Origin: J038 sp034437535
GTDB taxonomy: Bacteria > Chloroflexota > Anaerolineae > Aggregatilineales > Phototrophicaceae
Assembly: GCA_034437535.1 (NCBI GenBank)
Contig: DAOTTZ010000108.1
Coordinates: 1-64,000 of the forward strand
Direction: 5' to 3'
DNA length: 64,000 bases
Shown: positions 52,822-60,628 of the stretch, in pieces
Layout: every line of letters begins with the position of its first letter
Numbering within the stretch: the stretch's first letter is position 1
The notes under the pieces: model-generated
The model's input: the letters and a program-made list of their open reading frames with translations, nothing else
What the model was told of the DNA's origin: nothing
The model's database searches: none
Program-made: the position numbers and the translations under genes

Positions 52822-53067
52822 ATGGCATCAGTTGAAGAACGTGTGACAAATATCGTGGTCGATTTACTCGGTGTTGAAGAAGAGCGTGTGACACTTGACG
52901 CGGATTTCCGTAAAGACTTAGAAGCTGACTCGCTCGATCTTGTAGAGCTTATCATGGCATTTGAAGAAGAATTTGGCGGTGAAATCACCGACGAAGACGC
53001 ACAAAAAATTCTGACAGTCGGACAAGCTGTGACCTACATCAAAGAGCGCATGTCAACTGAATCCTGA
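52822..53067 (+). CDS. acpP: Acyl carrier protein
   Basis: An 81-residue acidic acyl carrier protein. The phosphopantetheine Ser37 lies in EADSLDLVELI, and the family start ERVTNIVVDLLGVEEERVT is clear. It carries growing acyl chains in fatty acid synthesis. The ATG at 52822 has GGAAGGGAC upstream; an upstream in-frame extension has no support. Other fatty acid synthesis genes are not adjacent. An inverted repeat (53079-53108) follows the stop. Confidence 0.96.
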   Translation: MASVEERVTNIVVDLLGVEEERVTLDADFRKDLEADSLDLVELIMAFEEEFGGEITDEDAQKILTVGQAVTYIKERMSTES

Positions 53068-53073
53068 ACAGCG

Positions 53074-53703
53074 TCAGTAATCAGGCCGACTCGATAGCCG
53101 GCCTGATTGCAATATGATTAACCCCATGAGTAATGCAACACCCACCGTTCCAAACGCGCCAATCCCCAAGCTAACCGGCATGCTAAAACCGATCATCAAA
53201 TCTCTTGCTTGAAGGACACCCAGCACCGCACAGGGTATGATCCCAAGCAAGCTGAACCCAACCAGATAAGGGCTAATCCGCTTGAGGACTCCCGATAGGC
53301 CAATGATTGACCCGGCCAGGGCCAACGCAAACAGTACAGCCTGTTGCTGATAATTCGCATTTTCTGGTTCCGACGTAAAAAATTCAATGGGTGGGAAATT
53401 AGCAATGACCAGGATTAAAACCAGCAAAGTGCCTGATGCAAACCGCCATGTGAGATGCGGAAGTCGTTGGCTCCCAACGTAAAAGGCCGCGCTCCAGGTG
53501 ATGAGCACCAGCGGAAGCCGTAACAGTAGGGCGGTCAGCATGGGCGATGGCTTATCAATTGGTTGTGGATGAAGTGTTGCCCATGCTGCCAGGTCAATTG
53601 CGTTTCCGGTTAATGCCACACCCGGATTCACCAGCCAGGGCATGACGTATATGACGAGTAACATCACGAAAAGAAAACCTATAAGGTTAGTCTGTCTTGG
53701 CAT
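53074..53703 (-). CDS. Polytopic membrane protein of unknown function
   Basis: A 209-residue membrane protein with about six hydrophobic segments (IGFLFVMLLVIYVMPWL, ALLLRLPLVLITWSAAFYV and others). No family is recognised. It overlaps the Mg-chelatase-like gene by 17 bases at its 5' end and is probably co-transcribed with it. Its 3' end, including the last codons, contains the inverted repeat that lies after acpP. Confidence 0.7.
   Translation of the reverse strand: MPRQTNLIGFLFVMLLVIYVMPWLVNPGVALTGNAIDLAAWATLHPQPIDKPSPMLTALLLRLPLVLITWSAAFYVGSQRLPHLTWRFASGTLLVLILVIANFPPIEFFTSEPENANYQQQAVLFALALAGSIIGLSGVLKRISPYLVGFSLLGIIPCAVLGVLQARDLMIGFSMPVSLGIGAFGTVGVALLMGLIILQSGRLSSRPDY
53079..53108. other. 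Inverted repeat between convergent acpP and membrane gene
   Basis: AATCAGGCCG (53079-53088) and CGGCCTGATT (53099-53108) form a perfect 10-bp stem around a 10-base loop. It lies within the last codons of the minus-strand membrane protein gene, just after the acpP stop. No T-run follows, so termination is uncertain. Confidence 0.5.
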
Positions 53704-54844
53704 TGTTTGCTTCCGCTAGTTGGTCGAACGCTTGACGTATTTGATCGTCTTCTTCTGCCTGAATCTCGAAATAGCTACGCATAAACTCACTGGTGCGCTG
53801 GCGTAATGCCAACGGTGCCACTGCGCGTACATCTTCGATTGTGACTGCTGATCGCCCATCGGCGGCGGCATAAGCACGCGATGCTTCAAACATCGTAAAT
53901 TCTGCCCTGGAAGAGTCGATCTGCAAATGTTCCACCAGTTTTAGACCGATCTGCAACGCCTCATCATTGATGACGGTCTGCTTGAGTAACTCACGAGCGG
54001 AGATGATCTGATCGAGCGCATCGGCAGACGCAACTTCCCATTGTTTGACAAATTGTGTCGGATTCTTGCGATAGGCTTTAACGCGCTGGTAGACTTCACG
54101 CCGTTCTGCTGTGTCGGTCAGGCCGCGCACGTTCACCCGTAGCCCGAAGCGATCCATAATTTGTGGGCGCAAGCGTCCTTCCTCCGGGTTCATAGAACCG
54201 ATCATCACGAAGCGAGATCGATAGGTGCCAGCCATCGCACCACGACGCACTGTGTAATTTCCCTGGGCGGCGGCATCCAGGATTGCATCAACAATTTGAT
54301 CTTCAAGCAAATTAACCTCATCAACGTAGAGCAGGTTATTATCAGCTCGCCCCAGAATCCCACGTTCCAGCCGTACAGCATTTCGCTGGATGGCGACTCG
54401 TTCATTTACCCCGCCAACCACATCCTCCAACCGAGCGTTCAGCGGGAGTTCAACCAGTTTGACCGACTCGTAATGTGAGATGTCTTCGCCAGCATGATGT
54501 TTCTCGTAACAATCAGGATAAAGCGCCTTAGCATCTTCATGTTCCAGGTCTTCCGGGAAGACACCTTCTTCACAATCGCTGACTTCAACATCAGGAAGCA
54601 CACTGGTCAGGCTACGAACGGCGGTGGTTTTACCGATACCACGCGGGCCGATGAGTAGCACACCGCCGACAGCCGGGTTAATTACAGAAAGCAGTAGCGC
54701 GGTCCGCATCTCAACCTGGCCGACAATCGCCAGGAAGGGATAAGGTGGTGTCTCCGCCAGCCCAAGATCCGGGGCTTCGGTTTCCAGCACGCGCTTAGAG
54801 CCGGCATCCTGGAGCAATCTCACAAGTGCCGAGTCTTTAGTCAT
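53687..54844 (-). CDS. Magnesium-chelatase subunit I-like AAA+ ATPase
   Basis: An AAA+ ATPase of about 385 residues of the BchI/ChlI family: Walker A LLIGPRGIGKTTAV, Walker B NNLLYVDEVNLLEDQ, and the family's GVFPEDLEHEDA and QIMDRFGLRVNVRG stretches. I chose the ATG at 54844, which overlaps the thioesterase stop by 8 bases; the upstream in-frame extension lies within that gene. In chlorophyll synthesis subunit I works with D and H; neither is here, so a MoxR-like chaperone task is also possible. It is followed by a membrane protein gene. Confidence 0.9.
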   Translation of the reverse strand: MTKDSALVRLLQDAGSKRVLETEAPDLGLAETPPYPFLAIVGQVEMRTALLLSVINPAVGGVLLIGPRGIGKTTAVRSLTSVLPDVEVSDCEEGVFPEDLEHEDAKALYPDCYEKHHAGEDISHYESVKLVELPLNARLEDVVGGVNERVAIQRNAVRLERGILGRADNNLLYVDEVNLLEDQIVDAILDAAAQGNYTVRRGAMAGTYRSRFVMIGSMNPEEGRLRPQIMDRFGLRVNVRGLTDTAERREVYQRVKAYRKNPTQFVKQWEVASADALDQIISARELLKQTVINDEALQIGLKLVEHLQIDSSRAEFTMFEASRAYAAADGRSAVTIEDVRAVAPLALRQRTSEFMRSYFEIQAEEDDQIRQAFDQLAEANNAKTD

Positions 54845-55334
54845 GGGTTTTCGCCTCTTCGGAACGTCGTTGTTTACGATAGGCTTGACGTGCAATGGCG
54901 GCCTCGGCCCGCTTTTTTTGCTCGTCAGTTTCAAAGACAAGGGGTGGCACCTCTGCGGGTGTGCCATCATCATCCAACGCGACAAAGACGAGATAGGCGG
55001 TGTTCGACACCCTGGAACTTCCCTCAATTGGATTTTCCGCGATGACTTCAACCCGGACTTCCATCGAGGTGTGCCCCACATAACTCAGTTCTGCGTTAAA
55101 AGTTACCAGCATTCCAACTTTAATTGGCAACATAAAGGTCATCGAATCAATGGCGACTGTCACGGCTGGGCGCCGGGCATGGCGTAAAGCGGCAAAACCA
55201 GCCGCTTCATCGACCAATTTCATGATGACGCCACCGTGTACATTCCCCAGCCCATTGGTATCTTGCGGCCCCATGACCACGCTTAATGTCACTTTTGAGT
55301 CAGAAACTTTGCGACCGGTTGCTTGAGAAGCCAT
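54837..55334 (-). CDS. Hotdog-fold acyl-CoA thioesterase
   Basis: A 165-residue hotdog-fold thioesterase of the YciA/BFIT type: DTNGLGNVHGGVIMKLVDEAAGFAAL in outline (the active-site NVHGG and DE region), DSMTFMLPIKVGML, and VEVRVEVIAENP. It probably hydrolyses acyl-CoA or related thioesters. AAAGGA precedes the ATG. Its 3' end overlaps the Mg-chelatase-like gene by 8 bases. Confidence 0.93.
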   Translation of the reverse strand: MASQATGRKVSDSKVTLSVVMGPQDTNGLGNVHGGVIMKLVDEAAGFAALRHARRPAVTVAIDSMTFMLPIKVGMLVTFNAELSYVGHTSMEVRVEVIAENPIEGSSRVSNTAYLVFVALDDDGTPAEVPPLVFETDEQKKRAEAAIARQAYRKQRRSEEAKTHD

Positions 55335-55370
55335 TGTAATCCTTTATTTTCACATGATTTTATGTGGCGA

Positions 55371-56507
55371 TTATAGCATCATCCTGTAAACTGCTTGCAA
55401 TTGTCGGGCGGCGCGACCCCATGTAAATTGTTTGACGCGCTCCAGGCCGCGTTTAATTAATGTCTGGCGGAGTGTGGCGTCATCGACTAATTGTCGAAGT
55501 CCATTTGTCAGTTCGTCTAAGTCGTATGGATCAACGATGATAGCGGCGTCGCCAGCGACTTCTGGCAGGGATGATACTGACGACGTTAATACCGGCGTCC
55601 CGCAGGCCATACTCTCTAAAACGGGTAAGCCGAAGCCTTCATAGAGTGATGGAAACACGAACCCATAAGCAAGATTGTACAAAGCCAGCAGGTCATCGTC
55701 ATCAACAAACCCAATGAGATGAATTCGACTCCGTTGGTTTGTCGCATCAATGGCTTGATACATTGGGCCATCGAGCCACCCCTTACCCCCTGCGATCACG
55801 AGATCAAGGTCAAACCCCTGTTGCCTTAACCGGTGCAAGGCATAGATCAGTCGTGTGTAATTTTTTCTTGGTTGTATGGTGCCCACGCTGAGCAGAAACG
55901 GCCCAGGCGGTAGGTTATATCTGTTTTGTAGGGTCACGTATTGGGCATCCATAACTTGAAACCGCGAATCCACGCCACTGAGCAACACCGTTATTTTGTC
56001 CGCTGGTGTGTCGTAGATGGCGATGAGATCATCTTTAGTCGCTTGCGAATCGGCAAGGATATGATCTGCCTTTTTTACAGAACGGGGAACAACCCTGTCA
56101 AGATATTGCTTTAGGCGTGGGCTGGCGGCATCAGGAACGCGCACATAAGATAAGTCGTGGACCGTCAACAAAGTATGTGCTGATGTGGGCGGCAGGACGA
56201 AATCTGTCGCATGAAAGAGATCAATCTGGCCGGTGAATGTCGTGACAGGTAAGGGCACCTGTAGGCGATGCCACACCCGCGCCAGCCATTTGGGTGTTAT
56301 GCGAGTCGTGCGACAGGAAAAATTATCTGCCGGGGGTGTGATGTGTTGTTTGGTACCGGCAACGAACAGCCGATATTGTGTTTCTTCATCCAGCAGACTC
56401 AGCGCATTGACCAACTCCCGGACATACCGCCCGATGCCCGCAGATTGTTCATAAGCCGGGGTGTAATCAATGGCAATGCATGGTTGAGGCTGTTTGGCTG
56501 GTGTCAT
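55371..56507 (-). CDS. GT4-family glycosyltransferase
   Basis: A glycosyltransferase of about 378 residues in the GT-B fold: N-terminal IDYTPAYEQSAGIGRYVREL, LLSVGTIQPRKNYTRLIYAL, and the C-terminal EX7E motif FPSLYEGFGLPVLESMACG. It probably adds sugars to surface or secondary-wall polymers. I prefer the ATG at 56507, with AGGA 7 bases upstream; an in-frame ATG at 56525 is the alternative. It is divergent from the PKD lipoprotein gene, across a short intergenic region. Confidence 0.92.
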   Translation of the reverse strand: MTPAKQPQPCIAIDYTPAYEQSAGIGRYVRELVNALSLLDEETQYRLFVAGTKQHITPPADNFSCRTTRITPKWLARVWHRLQVPLPVTTFTGQIDLFHATDFVLPPTSAHTLLTVHDLSYVRVPDAASPRLKQYLDRVVPRSVKKADHILADSQATKDDLIAIYDTPADKITVLLSGVDSRFQVMDAQYVTLQNRYNLPPGPFLLSVGTIQPRKNYTRLIYALHRLRQQGFDLDLVIAGGKGWLDGPMYQAIDATNQRSRIHLIGFVDDDDLLALYNLAYGFVFPSLYEGFGLPVLESMACGTPVLTSSVSSLPEVAGDAAIIVDPYDLDELTNGLRQLVDDATLRQTLIKRGLERVKQFTWGRAARQLQAVYRMML

Positions 56508-56541
56508 TTGACTATCCTGGGTCATTCAACGGGTTAGCGTG

Positions 56542-56581
56542 CCTGAATCGTCAGGTGCGTTTTGACTCGATTGGTTATAAT
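56542..56581 (+). promoter_or_regulatory. Possible promoter and dyad for the PKD lipoprotein gene
   Basis: A perfect TATAAT (56576-56581) lies about 40 bases upstream of the ATG at 56620, without a good -35. A small dyad, CCTGA-ATCG-TCAGG (56542-56555), lies where a regulator could bind. Weak evidence. Confidence 0.35.
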
Positions 56582-56619
56582 AGACAAAACGTGCCGTCAT
56601 AGGAAGAGGGTTAATCTTT

Positions 56620-59454
56620 ATGCCAAGAATCAAAAAATTGCGGTTATTCGCAATTATTTTTCTGATCGGGATACTTTCCGCCTGTAGTCTGGGCGCATCC
56701 CCGGAAGATGATGAGCCGGAAGAAGTCATTGATGTGACATCTATTCCAGCGACCAACACACCAACACCGTCTCGAACGCCGGCCTCACAAGCTGGCATCG
56801 CAACCCGGTTGCCGGTGTTAATATCGCCACAACCATTCTTCACGGCTACATCTGTATTTTCGCCATCTGTATCCACTGCACGCCCGCCGCAACAGCAGGT
56901 TCAACCATCTGCAACCAGCCTGCCGGTGAGTGTCTTCATTGTTGATCCAATACCGGGAAACGTCGTTTCTGGTAGTCGGGTGCAGGTTATCGGCTCTGCG
57001 GTTCATCCCAATTTTCTCCAGTATCAACTGGAATATGGGCCGGACCCTAACCCCGGCAATCTCTGGTTCCCGGTGACAACTTCAGTTCAGACGCCAGTCA
57101 TTAACGGTTTGTTGGGCATCTGGAATACGACCGAAATTAACGATGCGACCTATCAGTTAAGACTGAAAGTGTTTTTGCGCGATGGTTCTGATGGTGGAAC
57201 GGTGGTCGTCAACAACATCCGAGTGAGAAATCAAGCTCCCACCCCAGTCCCAACAGCGACACCACAGATTCCACGTCCAGTCGCGGCCTTTAACGCCACA
57301 CCGACCAATGGCAACGCGCCGTTACAGGTGGCATTCAACAATCTGTCTACCGGGCAGATCTCATCATACGAATGGAATTTTGGTGATGGCACGACTAGCT
57401 CCCAGGCTAACCCTAACCACACATTCAATGTTGCGGGTGATTACACCGTGCGCTTGACCGTAAACGGGCCAGGGGGAACATCTGAAGTCACACGGCAGGT
57501 TAACGTGCGAAATGCTAACCCGCCCATTGCAAATTTCACCGTAGACCGCAGTGAAGGCCCGGCCCCGTTGGAGGTGCAATTTACCGATGTTTCGACCGGC
57601 GGTACGATCACATCCCGGACGTGGAACTTCGGCGACGGCACGACCAGTAACGAAGTCAACCCGGTTCATGAGTTTGCACAGGTTGGGAACTACAACGTTA
57701 TCCTCACGGTGCAAGGGCCAGATGGCACGACCAGTTCTACCCGCCAGATTCGTGTCGGTGATCCAATTGAGATTGATATTGATGCAGATGTCCGTGCAGA
57801 AAATCCGCTGGCCGTTGATCTGCAAGCAAACGTCACCGGTGGATCGGGCCGATTTGTCGATTACGACTGGAATTTTGGCAACACGCAAACATTAGAAAAT
57901 CAGACGCAACCGTCAGCAAGTGTTGAGTATGACACCCCAGGCACTTATACAGTCACGCTCACTGTGACTGATAGCCGAGGCGATACAAGAACGTCATCAG
58001 AAATCATCACGTTGACACTTCCTACAGCAACCCCGGAGCCGACGGAGACACCGTTACCAACGGAAACGGCTGTTCCAACCGAGACGCCTATCCCGACGGC
58101 AACAGAAGAAGAAACTGCCGTTGCCCAGGTGCCGACAGAGACAGACCAGCCAACGGAAACCGCAATTCCAACCGAAACGGAAGTCCCGACCGAGACGCCA
58201 CTCCCGGACTTAGCAGCTAGCTTCACGTTCGCGCCGGATCCCAACGATCCGTTCACGCTGACGTTTACCGGGCAGGCCAGCGGTGGCACCGGGAGCTACA
58301 CCTACAGTTGGGACTTCGGCGACGGCAACGGCGGCACAGGTAATCCGGCCACGCATACTTACACCAACGCCGGGAGCTATAACGTCACATTGACAGTGGA
58401 CGACGGGGACAGTCAGGTCACCACGCCGCCGCAGACGGTCGAGATCCAACCGCCGCTCCCCGACCTGACGGCTACAACTAATGCCAGCCAAGATCCAAAT
58501 AATCCGTTGACTGTCACGTTCTCAGCAGAGGCCAGCGGCGGCACCGGGAGCTACACCTACAGTTGGGACTTCGGCGACGGCAACGGTGGCACAGGTAATC
58601 CGGCCACGCACACTTACGCCAACGCTGGGAGCTACACAGCACAAGTGACTATTGATGATGGACAGAGTGCCGTTGAAGTGCCTGTTCCAGTCAGCATTTC
58701 TCAGCCTGAAGTCGAACCGATTGAACCGGACATTCCAAGTAGTTCGGGCACGATTTCACCAATCTTCCAGCAGGGTGCCGCGCAAGAGACCCCGCGTGAG
58801 ACCACACGTTTCTCTGTCATCGGTGATCAAACCGTAACCAGTGTTAGTTACCTTGATCCGTTGGCAACGGGAGACTATACACTCTCTGGTACAGAAGACT
58901 TGCAACCTGTTATCGATCAGTTCACTGCCAGCAATAGCTTTAGTGAAGAACAATCTGTGGCGACAGTGCAGGATCTTACCGCACCAAGCGCAGATCCAAA
59001 TTGTGGTGGGCAATCGACCCTGAGTTGTTACATCAACCAGACCAATCCAAGCATCATTTTAATTGGTGTCGGTTACCAAGACGCACTCAATGGCACCCCA
59101 CCAGCACAATTCGAAGCGTCCCTGAATCAGGCGGTACAGGAAGCAATCAGCCTGAATGTCATCCCAGTTCTGGTGACGACATTGCCGGCGGCTGGGGATG
59201 CCAACCTGCAAGCAAACATTGACGCGATCAATACAACGATCTTTAATGTCGCGGCGACGAATGGTAATCTGCCGGTTCTCAATGTATGGCGGGCATTGAG
59301 CACACTGCCGAATAGCGGTGTCAACGGTGCTAACTTGACGGTCGCGCCGGATGGTGCTGGCTTCATCACAGCAGATTCAACTTTCGGCGCAAACGCCTTT
59401 AACTACTACACACTGACGACACTGGATAACATCGTCAGTACAATCTTCCCCTAA
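56620..59454 (+). CDS. Large surface lipoprotein with five PKD domains and an SGNH-like C-terminal domain
   Basis: A 944-residue lipoprotein: lipobox LSAC with Cys22, a Thr/Pro region, an Ig-like domain (about 102-205), PKD domains at about 221-297, 301-380, 384-466, 530-609 and 614-694 (each with NFGDG/DFGDG), separated by a Thr/Pro-Glu linker (467-528). The C-terminal part (728-944) resembles an SGNH/GDSL hydrolase fold, but the catalytic GDS reads GDQ (FSVIGDQTVTSV) and the GxND block reads GVGYQD. So it may be a carbohydrate-binding or scaffold domain rather than an active esterase. PKD4 and PKD5 share almost identical DNA. The gene has a strong AGGAAGAGGG RBS and ends at a terminator. 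Confidence 0.88.
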   Translation: MPRIKKLRLFAIIFLIGILSACSLGASPEDDEPEEVIDVTSIPATNTPTPSRTPASQAGIATRLPVLISPQPFFTATSVFSPSVSTARPPQQQVQPSATSLPVSVFIVDPIPGNVVSGSRVQVIGSAVHPNFLQYQLEYGPDPNPGNLWFPVTTSVQTPVINGLLGIWNTTEINDATYQLRLKVFLRDGSDGGTVVVNNIRVRNQAPTPVPTATPQIPRPVAAFNATPTNGNAPLQVAFNNLSTGQISSYEWNFGDGTTSSQANPNHTFNVAGDYTVRLTVNGPGGTSEVTRQVNVRNANPPIANFTVDRSEGPAPLEVQFTDVSTGGTITSRTWNFGDGTTSNEVNPVHEFAQVGNYNVILTVQGPDGTTSSTRQIRVGDPIEIDIDADVRAENPLAVDLQANVTGGSGRFVDYDWNFGNTQTLENQTQPSASVEYDTPGTYTVTLTVTDSRGDTRTSSEIITLTLPTATPEPTETPLPTETAVPTETPIPTATEEETAVAQVPTETDQPTETAIPTETEVPTETPLPDLAASFTFAPDPNDPFTLTFTGQASGGTGSYTYSWDFGDGNGGTGNPATHTYTNAGSYNVTLTVDDGDSQVTTPPQTVEIQPPLPDLTATTNASQDPNNPLTVTFSAEASGGTGSYTYSWDFGDGNGGTGNPATHTYANAGSYTAQVTIDDGQSAVEVPVPVSISQPEVEPIEPDIPSSSGTISPIFQQGAAQETPRETTRFSVIGDQTVTSVSYLDPLATGDYTLSGTEDLQPVIDQFTASNSFSEEQSVATVQDLTAPSADPNCGGQSTLSCYINQTNPSIILIGVGYQDALNGTPPAQFEASLNQAVQEAISLNVIPVLVTTLPAAGDANLQANIDAINTTIFNVAATNGNLPVLNVWRALSTLPNSGVNGANLTVAPDGAGFITADSTFGANAFNYYTLTTLDNIVSTIFP
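58274..58379 (+). repeat. Near-identical direct repeat, copy 1 (PKD4)
   Basis: About 106 bases that recur at 58529-58634, 255 bases (85 codons) later, with only about five differences, mostly at third codon positions. Recent internal duplication or conversion between PKD domains 4 and 5 is likely. Confidence 0.85.
58529..58634 (+). repeat. Near-identical direct repeat, copy 2 (PKD5)
   Basis: Second copy of the repeat at 58274-58379, encoding the same GGTGSYTYSWDFGDGNGGTG stretch. It may allow slippage or recombination that changes PKD number. Confidence 0.85.
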
Positions 59455-59465
59455 AGTAATTCATC

Positions 59466-59505
59466 CATCAGGGAGAGCGTGCCTATTCTCCCTGATGCTT
59501 TACTA
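59466..59505 (+). terminator. Intrinsic terminator after the PKD lipoprotein gene
   Basis: CATCAGGGAGA (59466-59476) pairs perfectly with TCTCCCTGATG (59487-59497) around a 10-base loop, followed by CTTTACT. The tail is only moderately T-rich. Confidence 0.65.
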
Positions 59506-59522
59506 TCTATAAAGATAAGATC

Positions 59523-60530
59523 ATGCAAAAACTTGAAATCGAAACACACCAGGGATTAGAAGACCTGTGTTTGCAAGATATACAATCATGCCTGGATACG
59601 AATGATTACTACGACCTGGTGGCTCACGATAACGGGACTCTTACACTTACGTATCTTGGGGCATTGCAAAGGCTAGAAAATCTAACACTGGCAATCGCGG
59701 CTTATGTCCTGCTGGATTATGACATCCCCAGGCCGAAGGCTTTGTTGGGCCAACAAAATTTTGACCGTTTGATCAACACCCTTGAGTCTATTCTGGCTTT
59801 ATCATCTTTTTCGTCGTTTCATCTCAACGCGGCAGGATCTAATTCTTCCGTTATGAAGCGCATTAAAGCCAACATCAGCCAGCGTATTGCGCTCCCGCAT
59901 GATGATGACCAGGCGGATTTACTTATTCGGATCCGAAAGCATCGTGGGCAATGGCAGGTATTGATCCGGACGACTGCTAGACCGTTGATGACACGGCAAT
60001 GGCGAGTTGAAGATATGCCAGGTGCGCTGAGTGGGCCAGTCGCCAGAGCGATGAATCGCTTAGTACCCATCCATCCACATACAACATATATCAACCTCAT
60101 GAGTGGGTCTGGCACGCTCATGGCGGAGATAGACCAGCACCCCGCACGGAAAATTGGCATTGATAATGACGCCTTTGCAATCCGCAAGGCAACGACAAAT
60201 CTTGATGCTAACGGCCATTTTATACTGGCAGATGCCACCTGTACGCCGCTAGTATCGCAAGTCGCTGATGTCATAACAAGCGATCTGCCATTCGGTCAAT
60301 TAGTTGGATCACACGAGCATAACAAGCACCTCTATCCAGCGGTTCTACGTGAGATTTACCGGTTATTGCGGCCTGGGGCTTATGCTGTTTTAATTACTCA
60401 TGAGGTCAGGTTGCTGGATCGTATTCTTGCAGATCAGAGCCTTTGGTGGCACCTGCAAGAGAAGCGAATGATTGAGCTTCGCGGCTTGCACCCGAGAGTT
60501 TACGTTTTGCAGAAAACTGAATTATCATAG
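59523..60530 (+). CDS. THUMP-type RNA (guanine-N2)-methyltransferase-like protein
   Basis: A 335-residue protein with an N-terminal THUMP-like RNA-binding region (MQKLEIETHQGLEDLCLQDI start) and a Rossmann methyltransferase domain (about 170-330): TYINLMSGSGTLMAEI (SAM loop), KIGIDNDAFAIRKA, and the DLPFG catalytic motif typical of guanine-N2 methyltransferases such as Trm14/TrmG10. It probably methylates a guanine in tRNA or rRNA. It follows the PKD terminator by only 18 bases, so its promoter is unclear. Confidence 0.85.
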   Translation: MQKLEIETHQGLEDLCLQDIQSCLDTNDYYDLVAHDNGTLTLTYLGALQRLENLTLAIAAYVLLDYDIPRPKALLGQQNFDRLINTLESILALSSFSSFHLNAAGSNSSVMKRIKANISQRIALPHDDDQADLLIRIRKHRGQWQVLIRTTARPLMTRQWRVEDMPGALSGPVARAMNRLVPIHPHTTYINLMSGSGTLMAEIDQHPARKIGIDNDAFAIRKATTNLDANGHFILADATCTPLVSQVADVITSDLPFGQLVGSHEHNKHLYPAVLREIYRLLRPGAYAVLITHEVRLLDRILADQSLWWHLQEKRMIELRGLHPRVYVLQKTELS

Positions 60531-60628
60531 GTAGTCGAGGATGCTCGTGCAGTTCGCTTCATGGTGATGAGCGGGGCGATAGTGGTTTTTCCGAATGGTT
60601 TACGATGATTTATAAAGGCATCTGTAAT

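Noticed and set aside
54845..55081. N-terminal extension of the Mg-chelatase-like ATPase
   Set aside because: It is an out-of-frame reading of the thioesterase gene, with Arg/Ser-rich composition; the ATG at 54844 fits the family start.
58030..58200. Short tandem-like ACxGAxAC repeats that resemble a repeat array
   Set aside because: They encode the Thr/Pro/Glu linker of the PKD lipoprotein; there is no constant repeat with unique spacers, so not a CRISPR array.
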